Positions 31,668 to 41,410 of a stretch of DNA of 64,000 bases are shown here, one piece after another (the stretch's first letter is position 1; each line of letters opens with the position of its first letter). A model generated the notes under the pieces. That model did not search any database. It worked only from the letters and a program-made list of their open reading frames with translations, and was not told the origin of the DNA. Source of the DNA: Deinandra increscens subsp. villosa (taxonomy: Eukaryota; Streptophyta; Magnoliopsida; Asterales; Asteraceae); contig JBCNJP010000003.1 of NCBI GenBank assembly GCA_039602395.1, positions 13,909,691 to 13,973,690 of the forward strand. The letters run 5' to 3'. The translations under genes and the position numbers were made by a program.

Positions 31668-32289
31668 CTAGGGCTCATACCGAGGAAGCGGGTTTGAAGA
31701 TCGGAGGAAGCCTCCGCCACCGGCGGGGTTGTTGGTCGGTGGAGGGCAGGTGTGAAAGGGGTTGTTCGGGGCTGTCTTACAGCAGTAGACGGAGACCGAG
31801 AGGTAGTTCGGGTCGGTCGTTGTCACGGGGAAGAGTACCGGTTGGGACAACGGGGGTGACGGGTGAACACCAATGTGTCTCGTGGTTGTTTTGTGAAGTT
31901 TTTCAGCAGGGGGTGCTGCTGTCAGGTGCTTACAATCCTTGATCATTTTGTTCGTGATAAGGGGAGACCGGCGTAGTGCGTGAAAAACGAACGGAAGGGA
32001 TCCGTCAAAGCAGATGGCTTTGGATTGTGTTCGTTTAGCGGGATAAAGAAAACGTAGAAGCGAGGTAGCTTGTTTTCTTGTCGGTGGAGGAGCCTCTTGA
32101 ACAAGGGTGATTGGTAAAGGTTGTAAAGAAAAATAAGTTGTAAACATTATGGCGTTAGAGTTCAAATCAGTGACTTTGGATGTGGCCGGGGAGAGGTCGT
32201 TGATCCGTGAAGAGTCAAGATGTCAATGAACGGTTCTAGCGGGATGCCATGTGAGATGTTACAATTGTGGTTAACTTGATTCGGGTCGA
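31668..32289 (+). other. copia leader, truncated element
   Basis: GC-rich leader of the plus-oriented copia element. An ATG at 32150 opens a short frame (MALEFKSVTLDVAGERSL...) that stops after 26 codons. No gag is recognisable before the sequence changes character near 32290. Confidence 0.4.
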
Positions 32290-32550
32290 ACCGGGATGAT
32301 CTGTCACACCCCCAATTTCCACTAACGGAGTTTTACCGTGTGGGGCGTGAACCAGACCAGGACCCGAGTCATTAGTTACATCAAACATAAGTTAAGGGTT
32401 CAAAATGTAAATATATTTCCAACGGGAAATATCAAAACCAAAGTTAAAGTTTAGCGGAAGCTCATAAAAGTTATGTTGCGCAAAACAATCGCCCGATAAG
32501 TAAATACCAGTTCAAGTTGAAAAGATTTGAAAAACAAATTCCCAAAATAT
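32290..32550. repeat. unidentified repeat between two copia halves
   Basis: Begins TGTCACACCCCCAATTTCC, a style of terminus common in plant LTR elements, and runs into the end of the minus-strand gag. Likely an inserted or recombined fragment joining the two broken copia elements. Confidence 0.35.
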
Positions 32551-33339
32551 CATCCCTTGCTCCTTTCGATCATTTGTTTGGAAACGACCTCCTCGACCTC
32601 TACCATAGCCACGACCCCTTCCTTGACCACGACCTCTTCCTTGTCCAAACTTATCATAATCACTTTCGCCACGTTTCATTTTCTCTTGCCAATCCTCCTT
32701 TGTAAGCAACAAATTTCCTTGTTCATCATCTTTCTCTTCAAGAACTTTGATCCTATCTTCATAGGCTTTCAATCTTCCTACGGCTTTCTCAAGTGACATA
32801 TTTTCTATCTCCGAGTATTGCTCAATGGAAGCAACAATCTGCAAAAATTTCTTAGGAACTGAATTTAATAATTTTCTTACCACAACTCCATCCTCCAAGC
32901 TAGACCCAAGGCTCTTGAACTTAGTTGCAATCCCACTTATTTTTTCCGAGAAGTCATCAATCGTTTCGCTGTCTTTCATCTTCAACATCTCGAGCTCGGT
33001 TCTAAGAGTTTGAAGCCTTGCCTTTTGAACTCTATCGGCTCCTAAATACCGCACACGAAGCGCTTCCCACACGTGTTTTGCATTCTTGTGCTTTGCCACT
33101 TGAAGCAACACACCTTCGGGTAGAGTTTGGAATATGAATGCCCTCGCCATTAAGTTCTTCTTACTTTCAACCGCTCATCCCGTCACCGGATCGATAGCTT
33201 CCCACAAACCGTATGCTTGTAGGATCGACTCCACCATGATTGACCAACTTGTGTAGTTTGTTGCACTTAACTTAGGACATTGTAATGGAATGTTATTTTG
33301 AGTTGTTGCCTGCACTATTGCACCACCACCATCTGCCAT
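32512..33339 (-). pseudogene. copia gag with in-frame stop
   Basis: Starts at ATG 33339 (MADGGGAIVQ), 54 codons before an in-frame TGA at 33177-33175. The frame then continues through WEALRVRYLGADRVQKARLQTLRTELEMLKM, the UBN2/copia-type gag core, to a glycine/arginine-rich tail (GRGRGQGRGRGYGRGRGG). Gag forms the retroelement particle and binds its RNA. No zinc knuckle, protease or pol follows: the sequence switches to an unrelated repeat near 32550. The leader and LTR for it lie to the right (33390-34315). The stop and the truncation make it a dead copy. Confidence 0.85.
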
Positions 33340-33353
33340 TTCTTGCTTTGTTT

Positions 33354-33356
<3 letters not shown>

Positions 33357-33386
<30 letters not shown>
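33357..33386. repeat. poly(A) tract of about 30
   Basis: Uninterrupted run of A on the plus strand, just upstream of the minus-strand gag start. Length is likely to be variable. Confidence 0.9.
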
Positions 33387-33387
<1 letters not shown>

Positions 33388-33903
33388 AATCACTAAATGT
33401 TAAAGAAAATCTTTTTCCTTCCGTACAGAAGAACCTCTCAAATCACACTACTTTTCTTGTTGGACTTTCCAAACAAAAGCAACTTTTGTTTTTTTTTCTT
33501 TGAACTTTCGTACGAACACAAACAAAAATAAAAACTTCGATGCTCCCAAGAGTTTTCTTCCTTTCAACCAAACATGGATGAGTCAAGTCTTTTTTTTTTC
33601 TTTCACACAGCTTCCTTAACCACACAGGTTTGCTTTCTTCACACAACTTCTTCGTTTTCTCGCTTCTGATCACACAGATCTGCTTCACTTTGTTTCTCAC
33701 GGCTGTAACACACAGTTACAAATCTCGTTCTTCTTCGCTTGAACTCATGGAACCACACAGGTCTCCTTCTTTACGATCACACAGATCGGTCTACTTAGTT
33801 TCACACAGAAACTTGGTTGCTTTTGAGGCCTTATTCACATGAGCTCGAACACTCCTTTCTTCTTCCTTCTCCCGAACCCACGAACAGGGCTCTGATACCA
33901 AAT
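33387..33903 (-). other. leader of minus-strand copia, with primer site
   Basis: On the plus strand the motif CACACAG recurs about eight times between 33604 and 33810. The reverse complement of TGGTATCAGAGC (GCTCTGATACCA) at about 33889-33900 is the tRNA-iMet primer site next to the LTR. Confidence 0.7.
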
Positions 33904-34315
33904 GTTGGATTCAGGCCCCTCTTTACACACTCAACACACACACAAATTCACGTATATGTATGTATATATTTGTATGAGATGGAAATGGAGAAAAGACTTA
34001 TATAGAAAAGAAAGTTGCTCACTATTAACAAAAAAGAAAGGCTACTTATAGCCGTACAAAACTAAACGTGAAGCTCTACTAAACCTTTAACCACTAACCC
34101 ACTAACCTACTAACCTAAGAAATAGGTAAATGAATTGACCATTCTTTTAACTAGCATGCTACTTAATTGTCAACGTGCATTTTCACCTTTATATCCGGTC
34201 AACACTTAACCAACTCCTTTAATATTATAAACATGCATAAATACTAAATAATTTAAACCCACTTCTAATATTACTTAACCCAATGACTGATAAACAAAAC
34301 CCGGTTAGTCCAACA
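33904..34315 (-). repeat. copia 5' LTR (minus orientation)
   Basis: 412 bp with perfect TGTTGG...CCAACA ends. It starts next to the Met primer site and ends at TCCAACA (34315). Its inner end reads GGGGCCTGAATCCAACA on the minus strand, like the plus-oriented LTR at 31653 (GGGGCCTGAGCCAACA), so the two are relatives. Confidence 0.8.
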
Positions 34316-34380
34316 AAATCGTCGTGGTGTTTCAGTAACTACAAGGAAAAAATGGAGTTTTGATGGTAATAGAAAAGGTA

Positions 34381-34385
34381 AAGAG
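34381..34385. repeat. target-site duplication AAGAG (left)
   Basis: AAGAG directly before the first LTR of the tandem copia array; the matching copy is 46439-46443, after the third LTR. Confidence 0.9.
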
Positions 34386-35215
34386 TGTTGTAAATTCAGT
34401 AACGATTCAACAATCGGTTGATCAATTACAATATAAAGAAACAGTAATACAACGAATAGAAACAACTAAACGTAATCACCACCAAGTCTAATCACGAACA
34501 GCAGCAGGATCAGGCCCTGCAAAACAGAAGAACACAGAAAAGAAAACGAGAGGAACCGGGCTTGTGTTTGACACAATTCCCTTAAACAGATTCGACGTCT
34601 GTTCCCAGGGTACACCGGTTCAAAACTGTGTGTACAGCCGGACGAGAATACTTGCCTGAAACGAGACCGGAATGAAGCAGCAGCAGCAAGAGATCGTAGC
34701 AGCAGAGAAGTACGGATGTGGTTTTTGTGTGTATCTCCTATGACCCAATTCACGTGTTTATATACGAAAACAAAACACTAGATTAATGTCCCATAATGTC
34801 ACATTAATCCATGGTAATTAAGCTCATTAACCATTGTAATGAATGGTCAGTTTGGAATGCAAAGGGTTGGTTCAATGAACCAAAATTCGTTCTAGAATCT
34901 GCTAAAAAGAAAGCTCTCGAAAATTAGCAAAAACTGGTCACTTCTTGACCCCCGTTTCGGAGCTGCATTCGTGTCCGCAGGTCGCGCGGGCACGAGTTCA
35001 GAATTTCAACCCGAATTGCCATTTTTCGCACCCCCCCCTGCGCGAGGGTATGAGCTAGAGTAAAACATGACACAAGTGATGTCAAAGCCTTTGAGGTTTA
35101 TCCTTATAAACCAATTACCCTTTTGTTCCCACACCAATGTGGGATAGCTCACATTTTTCCAAACTTGAACAAAAAATCTTTTGAGATAAACATCTCATTC
35201 ACACATTTTCCAACA
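34386..35215 (-). repeat. copia LTR 1 (outer 3' LTR)
   Basis: TGTTGT...CCAACA ends. Minus-strand TATATAA at 34764-34758 next to CACGTG (34751-34756) is a likely promoter. Contains an 8-C run where LTR 3 has 12. Confidence 0.95.
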
Positions 35216-35800
35216 ATCCCCCACATGAATGGAGGTTGATCTCAGAAGTAACTTAATCCCGATCGAATTTCAACAGTTGAATCTTGCATACGATAGGTAG
35301 GTGTTACCCTTTGAACCTTCGCTCATGAAACACACTTAGTCTACTGGCTCTGAGTAGGCGGCGATGCCTTTGAACTCGTCTGCCGTTTATGTAGGCGACA
35401 ATGTGCTTCACACAAGACTCTCCTTGACAATATCAAGTCCTCATAGTTATGTTCGTTATGGTCATGAACATTAGCCTGGTTCTGCGAGAGCTCTTAGGTA
35501 TTGTGCCCCCTCTAATACCCTTCGAAGCGACCCCCACTTCTCTCTCACATAGGTGATTCACCACGTGTGGCTGCCTCAGCTGAATCATTAAAAGCCATAG
35601 GCTTAACCTCGTACTTGTCACTTTTAGGAATGGACTAGGAGATGTATCGATTCCAATTATACATCCCCTTCTTAAAGTGCGTGGAGTTATCAATTCTTTC
35701 CCCCACAGTGACCTCACTAGTTCATACAATTAGGTTGTCCTATTGAACTCAGATCTTGGGATCTCCAGTCAACTGAGTTAGGTTTTCCTTCATATGAACT
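35216..35800 (-). other. copia 3' untranslated region and polypurine tract
   Basis: Non-coding stretch between the polyprotein stop and LTR 1. On the minus strand it ends in ATGTGGGGGAT directly before TGTTGG, the plus-strand priming site. The same segment recurs at 40826-41410. Confidence 0.8.
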
Positions 35801-38800
35801 TTAATCTTTCAAGGGCTTCAGTCCCATTCCCATGCACGACTTCTGAACTACCTCTCTACTTAGGCCTTTTGTCAGCGGATCCGCAATATTATCCTTTGAC
35901 TTCACATAGTCAACAGTGATAATTCCAGTAGAGATTAGTTGTCGTATCGTATTATGTCTACGTCTTATATGTATGTTCTTACCATTATACATTGTGCTAT
36001 GAGCTCTGCCAATTGCCGATTGGCTATCACAATGTATACATATGGCCGTTGCCGGCTTAGGCCATCTTGGTATATCCTCCATAAACTGACGTAGCCATTC
36101 TCCCTCTTCACCAGCTTTATCTAAAGCGATGAATTCTGCTTCCATCGTGGATCTAGCAATAACCGTTTGTTTCGACGATTTCCACGATATGGCTGCACCT
36201 CCAAGTGTGAATACATATCCACTCGTTGCTCTGGAATCTTTCGTACCCGATATCCAGTTTGCATCACAGTGTCCTTCAATCACTGCAGGATATCTGGTGA
36301 AGTGCAGCGCGTAATCCCTTGTGTACCTTAGGTACCTAAGTAACCTAGTCACACATCTCCAATGAGTTGAACTTGGATTACTCGTGTACCTACTTAGCTT
36401 GCTTACAGCATATGCTAAGTCTGGTCTGGTACAACTCATCAAATACATCAAACTGCCAATAATTCTTGAATACTCTAATTGGTTAACAGGTTGTCCTCTG
36501 TTCTTAGCTAGATGTTGACTTGTGTCAATGGGAGTTCTAGCTACATTAGAGTCATTTGCATTGAACTTTTCAAGAATTTTATCCACATAGTGGGTTTGTC
36601 CTAAAGCAAGTCCACTTTGGGTTCGTGTGATTTTAACTCCCAAAATCACATCTGCTAAACCCATGTCTTTCATATCAAATCTTGCTTTCAAGATGTTCTT
36701 TGTTGATTTCATCATTTTGTCATTACTTCCAGCAATGAGCATGTCATCAACGTATAGACACAAGATGACATAACCATCTGGTGTGTCTTTCACATACACA
36801 CACTTATCACATTCATTGATCTTGAAACCAGAATCACGCATGACATGATCAAACTTTTCATGCCATTGTTTTGGTGCTTGCTTTAGTCCATACAAGGATT
36901 TGACCAGTTTACACACTTTCTTTTCTTGTCCAGAGGCTCTAAAGCCCTCTGGTTGTTCCATGTAAATCTCTTCCTCTAGATTTCCATTTAAGAAAGCGGT
37001 TTTCACATCCATTTGGTGAACTTCCAAATTTCTAATGGCTGCAATGGCAAGTACCAACCTTATGGAGGTTATTCGAGTTACTGGTGAATATGTGTCAAAG
37101 TAATCTAGACCTTCCTTTTGTTTGTATCCTTTGACCACCAGTCTTGCCTTGTACTTTTCTATGGAGCCATCAGGCTTCATCTTCCTCTTGAAGATCCAAC
37201 GATGACCTAGTGGTTTGCATCCCGGAGGAAGATCCACTAGTTCCCATGTATGGTTTTGTAAAATAGAATCTATTTCACTTTTGATGGCCTCCCTCCATTG
37301 AGGTCCTTCTGAGGAAGTTACCGCTTCATGGTATGTTTTGGGCTCACTTTCTACCATGTACGTGTAGAAATCAGGACCAAAAGACTTTTCAGTTCTAGCC
37401 CTCTTGCTTCGTCTAAGCTCAACATCTTCTTCCTCAATTTGCTCGTGTTCTTCCGGAACACAGTCTGGTTCTTCCGGAACACGTTCTGGTTCTCCCGGAA
37501 CACATTCTAGTTCTTCCGGAGCATGTTCTAGTTCTTCCGGAACTAGATCCTCATGAATACGTTCATCATCTGCCCCAAACGTATTTCCATATTCTTTTGT
37601 AATGCATGGAAATATATTTTCAAAGAATGAGGCATTCTTTGATTCCATTATCGTTCCTTTGCGAATATCGGGAATCTTGGATTCATGCACAAGGAAGCGA
37701 TACGCGCTACTGTGATCTGGATATCCAATGAATATACAGTCAACAGTTTTTGGTCCTATCTTTTGAGCCTTAGGTAGTGGAGCAACCACCTTGGCTAGAC
37801 ACCCCCACACTTTGAGGTATTCGTAGGACGGTTTCCTTTTCCACCATAACTCGTATGGGGTTTCATCTCTTTTCTTATGGGGTATCCTGTTCAAAATATA
37901 ATTTGCTGAAAGGATAGCATCCCCCCACAAGTTTTGGTTTACACCAGAACTCACTAACATGGCACTCACCATTTCTTTCAAGGTTCGATTTTTCCGTTCA
38001 GCAATCCCATTTGATTGGGGTGAATATGGTGCAGTGAACTCATGTCTAATTCCGTTTTGCAAACAGAATTCAGCAAACGGTGAGACATACTCACCACCTC
38101 TATCACTTCTTACAACCTTGACCTTCCTTTCAAGTTGATTCTCAACTTCAGTTTTATATGCAATGAAAGCTTCAATTGCCTCGTCTTTACTTTTAAGCAA
38201 GTAAACATAACAATACTTCGTGCAATCATCAATAAACGTGATGAAGTATTTAAATCCATTTCTAGTTGGAATGGATTTCAAATCACACACATCTGTGTGG
38301 ATCATACCCAAAGGTTCAGTGTTTCGATCAACCGGTTTGAATGATGATCTAGTTAATTTTGCTTCAACACACGTTTCACATTTATAGTTTGAGTCAATAT
38401 CAAAAGTTGGTATGCAATTCAATTTAATCAAACGACGAATGGAATTAAAGTTAACATGACCAAGTCTACCATGCCACACATTAGAAGACTCAAGCAAATA
38501 AGCAGAACTGGTACCAGTCTTATTCATAGCATTGTTAACAACCATTACATTCAGTTTGAACATACCATTGAGGGCATAGCCCTTTCCAACATACACACTA
38601 TTCTTGGTCAACACGACCTTATCTGACTCAAACACCATTTTGAAACCAAACTTATTCAACAACCACCCAGACACAAGATTCTTACGAATCTCAGGAACAT
38701 ACAACACATTAGTCAAGGTAAGCTCCTTTCCTGATGTCATTTTCAGGATCACATTTCCTTCACCTTTGACTTCAGCAGTGGCAGAGTTACCCATGAAGAG

Positions 38801-39922
38801 CTTCTCTCCATTAGTAACCTCCTTGAAGGTGTTGAACAAGTTCTTGTCAGCACACACATGGCGGGTGGCTCCGGTGTCAACCCACCATTCCTTGGTATTC
38901 GAACCAACCAAGTTAACCTCAGAGATCATCATTGTGAGGTCAGAGATCATGGCAACAAGATTCTCATAATCATCAACCATATTGGCTTGACGAGAGACAT
39001 CTTTCTTTGGTTGTCTACATTCATTTGCCCGATGACCTGGCTTGTCACAGTTGTAACATTTGCCATCAAATTTCTTCTTTGCAACCCCACCTTTGGGTTT
39101 AAGATTAAACCCTTTCCCCTTGTTCTTCTTCTCAGCCCGTCCTCTACTTTTGTTACCTTTGGAGGATTGGCCATATTCAACAATATTGGCCTTTGCTTGC
39201 TCGGGGACATCACTCTTCTTTTGAGCAAGTTTGTTGTCTTCTTCAATACGAAGACGAACCACAAGATCTTCAACAGTCATTTCCTTTCTCTTATGTTTGA
39301 GATAATTCTTGAAATCAACCCAGCTTGGTGGCAATTTCTCGATCATGGCAGCAACTTGAAATGTCTCACTAAGTGACATTCCCTCCGCATGAATATCATG
39401 AAGAATGATTTGCAATTCTTGGATTTGGCTCATAACAGTTTTTGAGTCAATCATTTTAAAATCCAAGAACTTGGCCACCACAAATTTCTTTGTGCCTGCA
39501 TCTTCGGTTTTGTATTTCCGTTCCAAAGATTCCCATAGTTCCTTGGCCGTGTTTACTTTACAATACACATTGTAAAGTGAGTCCGCCAAACCATTGAGCA
39601 CATAGTTCTTACACAAGAACTCAGAATGCTTCCAAGCTTGAACTGCGCTCACAGATTGAGCATCCATTTCCCCTTCAGACACTTGGGGAGCGATTTCAGT
39701 CAAGAACCTCGCAAGGTTCAACGTTGTCAAATAAAACAGCATCTTCTGCTGCCAACGTTTGAAGTTCAGACCGTTGAACTTTTCGGGTTTCTCAGCGTGG
39801 CTTGCAACCGCGTTAGGCAACGGTTCGACCATCACTGTGGTAACAGCAACGGAAGAGGTGAACACAGCAGAGACACCAGAGGTCGGTACACCAGAAGTCG
39901 GTAAAGGCTGAGATGAGTCCAT
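35801..39922 (-). CDS. copia Gag-Pol polyprotein, unit A
   Basis: 1373 residues in one frame, the normal single-frame layout of Ty1/copia. Gag covers about 1-280, then a CCHC knuckle (C289, C292, H297, C302). Protease has WWVDTGA with Asp349. A GAG-pre-integrase zinc region lies at about 483-520 (WHGRLGHVN ... CETC). The integrase core has Asp544 (HTDVCD), Asp607 (RSDRGGEY) and Glu642. An acidic proline-glutamate pentad repeat spans about 794-826. RT runs from about 880 with YVDD at 1057-1060. RNase H is at the C-terminus (STMEAEFIAL, HCDSQSAIG, NIADPLTKGL). Start ATG is 71 bp after LTR 2. Residue 1071 is Met here and Ile in unit B. It looks intact, but activity is not shown by sequence. Confidence 0.95.
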   Translation of the reverse strand: MDSSQPLPTSGVPTSGVSAVFTSSVAVTTVMVEPLPNAVASHAEKPEKFNGLNFKRWQQKMLFYLTTLNLARFLTEIAPQVSEGEMDAQSVSAVQAWKHSEFLCKNYVLNGLADSLYNVYCKVNTAKELWESLERKYKTEDAGTKKFVVAKFLDFKMIDSKTVMSQIQELQIILHDIHAEGMSLSETFQVAAMIEKLPPSWVDFKNYLKHKRKEMTVEDLVVRLRIEEDNKLAQKKSDVPEQAKANIVEYGQSSKGNKSRGRAEKKNKGKGFNLKPKGGVAKKKFDGKCYNCDKPGHRANECRQPKKDVSRQANMVDDYENLVAMISDLTMMISEVNLVGSNTKEWWVDTGATRHVCADKNLFNTFKEVTNGEKLFMGNSATAEVKGEGNVILKMTSGKELTLTNVLYVPEIRKNLVSGWLLNKFGFKMVFESDKVVLTKNSVYVGKGYALNGMFKLNVMVVNNAMNKTGTSSAYLLESSNVWHGRLGHVNFNSIRRLIKLNCIPTFDIDSNYKCETCVEAKLTRSSFKPVDRNTEPLGMIHTDVCDLKSIPTRNGFKYFITFIDDCTKYCYVYLLKSKDEAIEAFIAYKTEVENQLERKVKVVRSDRGGEYVSPFAEFCLQNGIRHEFTAPYSPQSNGIAERKNRTLKEMVSAMLVSSGVNQNLWGDAILSANYILNRIPHKKRDETPYELWWKRKPSYEYLKVWGCLAKVVAPLPKAQKIGPKTVDCIFIGYPDHSSAYRFLVHESKIPDIRKGTIMESKNASFFENIFPCITKEYGNTFGADDERIHEDLVPEELEHAPEELECVPGEPERVPEEPDCVPEEHEQIEEEDVELRRSKRARTEKSFGPDFYTYMVESEPKTYHEAVTSSEGPQWREAIKSEIDSILQNHTWELVDLPPGCKPLGHRWIFKRKMKPDGSIEKYKARLVVKGYKQKEGLDYFDTYSPVTRITSIRLVLAIAAIRNLEVHQMDVKTAFLNGNLEEEIYMEQPEGFRASGQEKKVCKLVKSLYGLKQAPKQWHEKFDHVMRDSGFKINECDKCVYVKDTPDGYVILCLYVDDMLIAGSNDKMMKSTKNILKARFDMKDMGLADVILGVKITRTQSGLALGQTHYVDKILEKFNANDSNVARTPIDTSQHLAKNRGQPVNQLEYSRIIGSLMYLMSCTRPDLAYAVSKLSRYTSNPSSTHWRCVTRLLRYLRYTRDYALHFTRYPAVIEGHCDANWISGTKDSRATSGYVFTLGGAAISWKSSKQTVIARSTMEAEFIALDKAGEEGEWLRQFMEDIPRWPKPATAICIHCDSQSAIGRAHSTMYNGKNIHIRRRHNTIRQLISTGIITVDYVKSKDNIADPLTKGLSREVVQKSCMGMGLKPLKD

Positions 39923-39993
39923 TCTGAAACGAGACCCACAAGAGAACAGTCAGAAAAATTCGTACACAGAGTGTACACCAATCTGTTTAAGTT

Positions 39994-40825
39994 TGTTGGA
40001 AATTCAGTAACGATTCAACAATCGGTTGATCAATTACAATATAAAGAAACAGTAATACAACGAATAGAAACAACTAAACGTAATCACCACCAAGTCTAAT
40101 CACGAACAGCAGCAGGATCAGGCCCTGCAAAACAGAAGAACACAGAAAAGAAAACGAGAGGAACCGGGCTTGTGTTTGACACAATTCCCTTAAACAGATT
40201 CGACGTCTGTTCCCAGGGTACACCGGTTCAAAACTGTGTGTACAGCCGGACGAGAATACTTGCCTGAAACGAGACCGGAATGAAGCAGCAGCAGCAAGAG
40301 ATCGTAGCAGCAGAGAAGTACGGATGTGGTTTTTGTGTGTATCTCCTATGACCCAATTCACGTGTTTATATACGAAAACAAAACACTAGATTAATGTCCC
40401 ATAATGTCACATTAATCCATGGTAATTAAGCTCATTAACCATTGTAATGAATGGTCAGTTTGGAATGCAAAGGGTTGGTTCAATGAACCAAAATTCGTTC
40501 TAGAATCTGCTAAAAAGAAAGCTCTCGAAAATTAGCAAAAACTGGTCACTTCTTGACCCCCGTTTCGGAGCTGCATTCGTGTCCGCAGGTCGCGCGGGCA
40601 CGAGTTCAGAATTTCAACCCGAATTGCCATTTTTCGCACCCCCCCCTGCGCGAGGGTATGAGCTAGAGTAAAACATGACACAAGTGATGTCAAAGCCTTT
40701 GAGGTTTATCCTTATAAACCAATTACCCTTTTGTTCCCACACCAATGTGGGATAGCTCACATTTTTCCAAACTTGAACAAAAAATCTTTTGAGATAAACA
40801 TCTCATTCACACACATTTTCCAACA
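39994..40825 (-). repeat. copia LTR 2 (shared central LTR)
   Basis: Serves as 5' LTR of unit A and 3' LTR of unit B. It is the only one with TGTTGG instead of TGTTGT at its left edge, and it has one extra CA in a CACACA run near the right edge. Confidence 0.95.
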
Positions 40826-41410
40826 ATCCCCCACATGAATGGAGGTTGATCTCAGAAGTAACTTAATCCCGATCGAATTTCAACAGTTGAATCTTGCATA
40901 CGATAGGTAGGTGTTACCCTTTGAACCTTCGCTCATGAAACACACTTAGTCTACTGGCTCTGAGTAGGCGGTGATGCCTTTGAACTCGTCTGCCGTTTGT
41001 GTAGGCGACAATGTGCTTCACACAAGACTCTCCTTGACAATATCAAGTCCTCATAGTTATGTTCGTTATGGTCATGAACATTAGCCTGGTTCTGCGAGAG
41101 CTCTTAGGTATTGTGCCCCCTCTAATACCCTTCGAAGCGACCCCCACTTCTCTCTCACATAGGTGATTCACCACGTGTGGCTGCCTCAGCTGAATCATTA
41201 AAAGCCATAGGCTTAACCTCGTACTTGTCACTTTTAGGAATGGACTAGGAGATGTATCGATTCCAATTATACATCCCCTTCTTAAAGTGCGTGGAGTTAT
41301 CAATTCTTTCCCCCACAGTGACCTCACTAGTTCATACAATTAGGTTGTCCTATTGAACTCAGATCTTGGGATCTCCAGTCAACTGAGTTAGGTTTTCCTT
41401 CATATGAACT
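40826..41410 (-). other. copia 3' untranslated region, unit B
   Basis: Copy of 35216-35800 with two substitutions seen by eye near 40972 and 40999 (C to T and A to G relative to unit A). No gene. Confidence 0.8.

Noticed and set aside
32527..33013. Plus-strand frames over the copia gag at 32.5-33.3 kb
   Set aside because: They are shadows of the minus-strand gag, which has clear gag motifs.
34466..34753. 95-codon frame in each copia LTR
   Set aside because: An LTR-internal chance frame; it recurs only because the LTRs are copies and has no recognisable protein motif.
35433..35729. 98-codon minus frame in the copia 3' region, repeated at 41043-41339
   Set aside because: Lies in the untranslated 3' region, has no known domain, and is shared only because the unit is duplicated.
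36129..39376. Plus-strand frames inside the copia polyproteins (also 41739-44986)
   Set aside because: Mirror frames of an intact 1373-codon polyprotein; identical shadows recur in the second unit.
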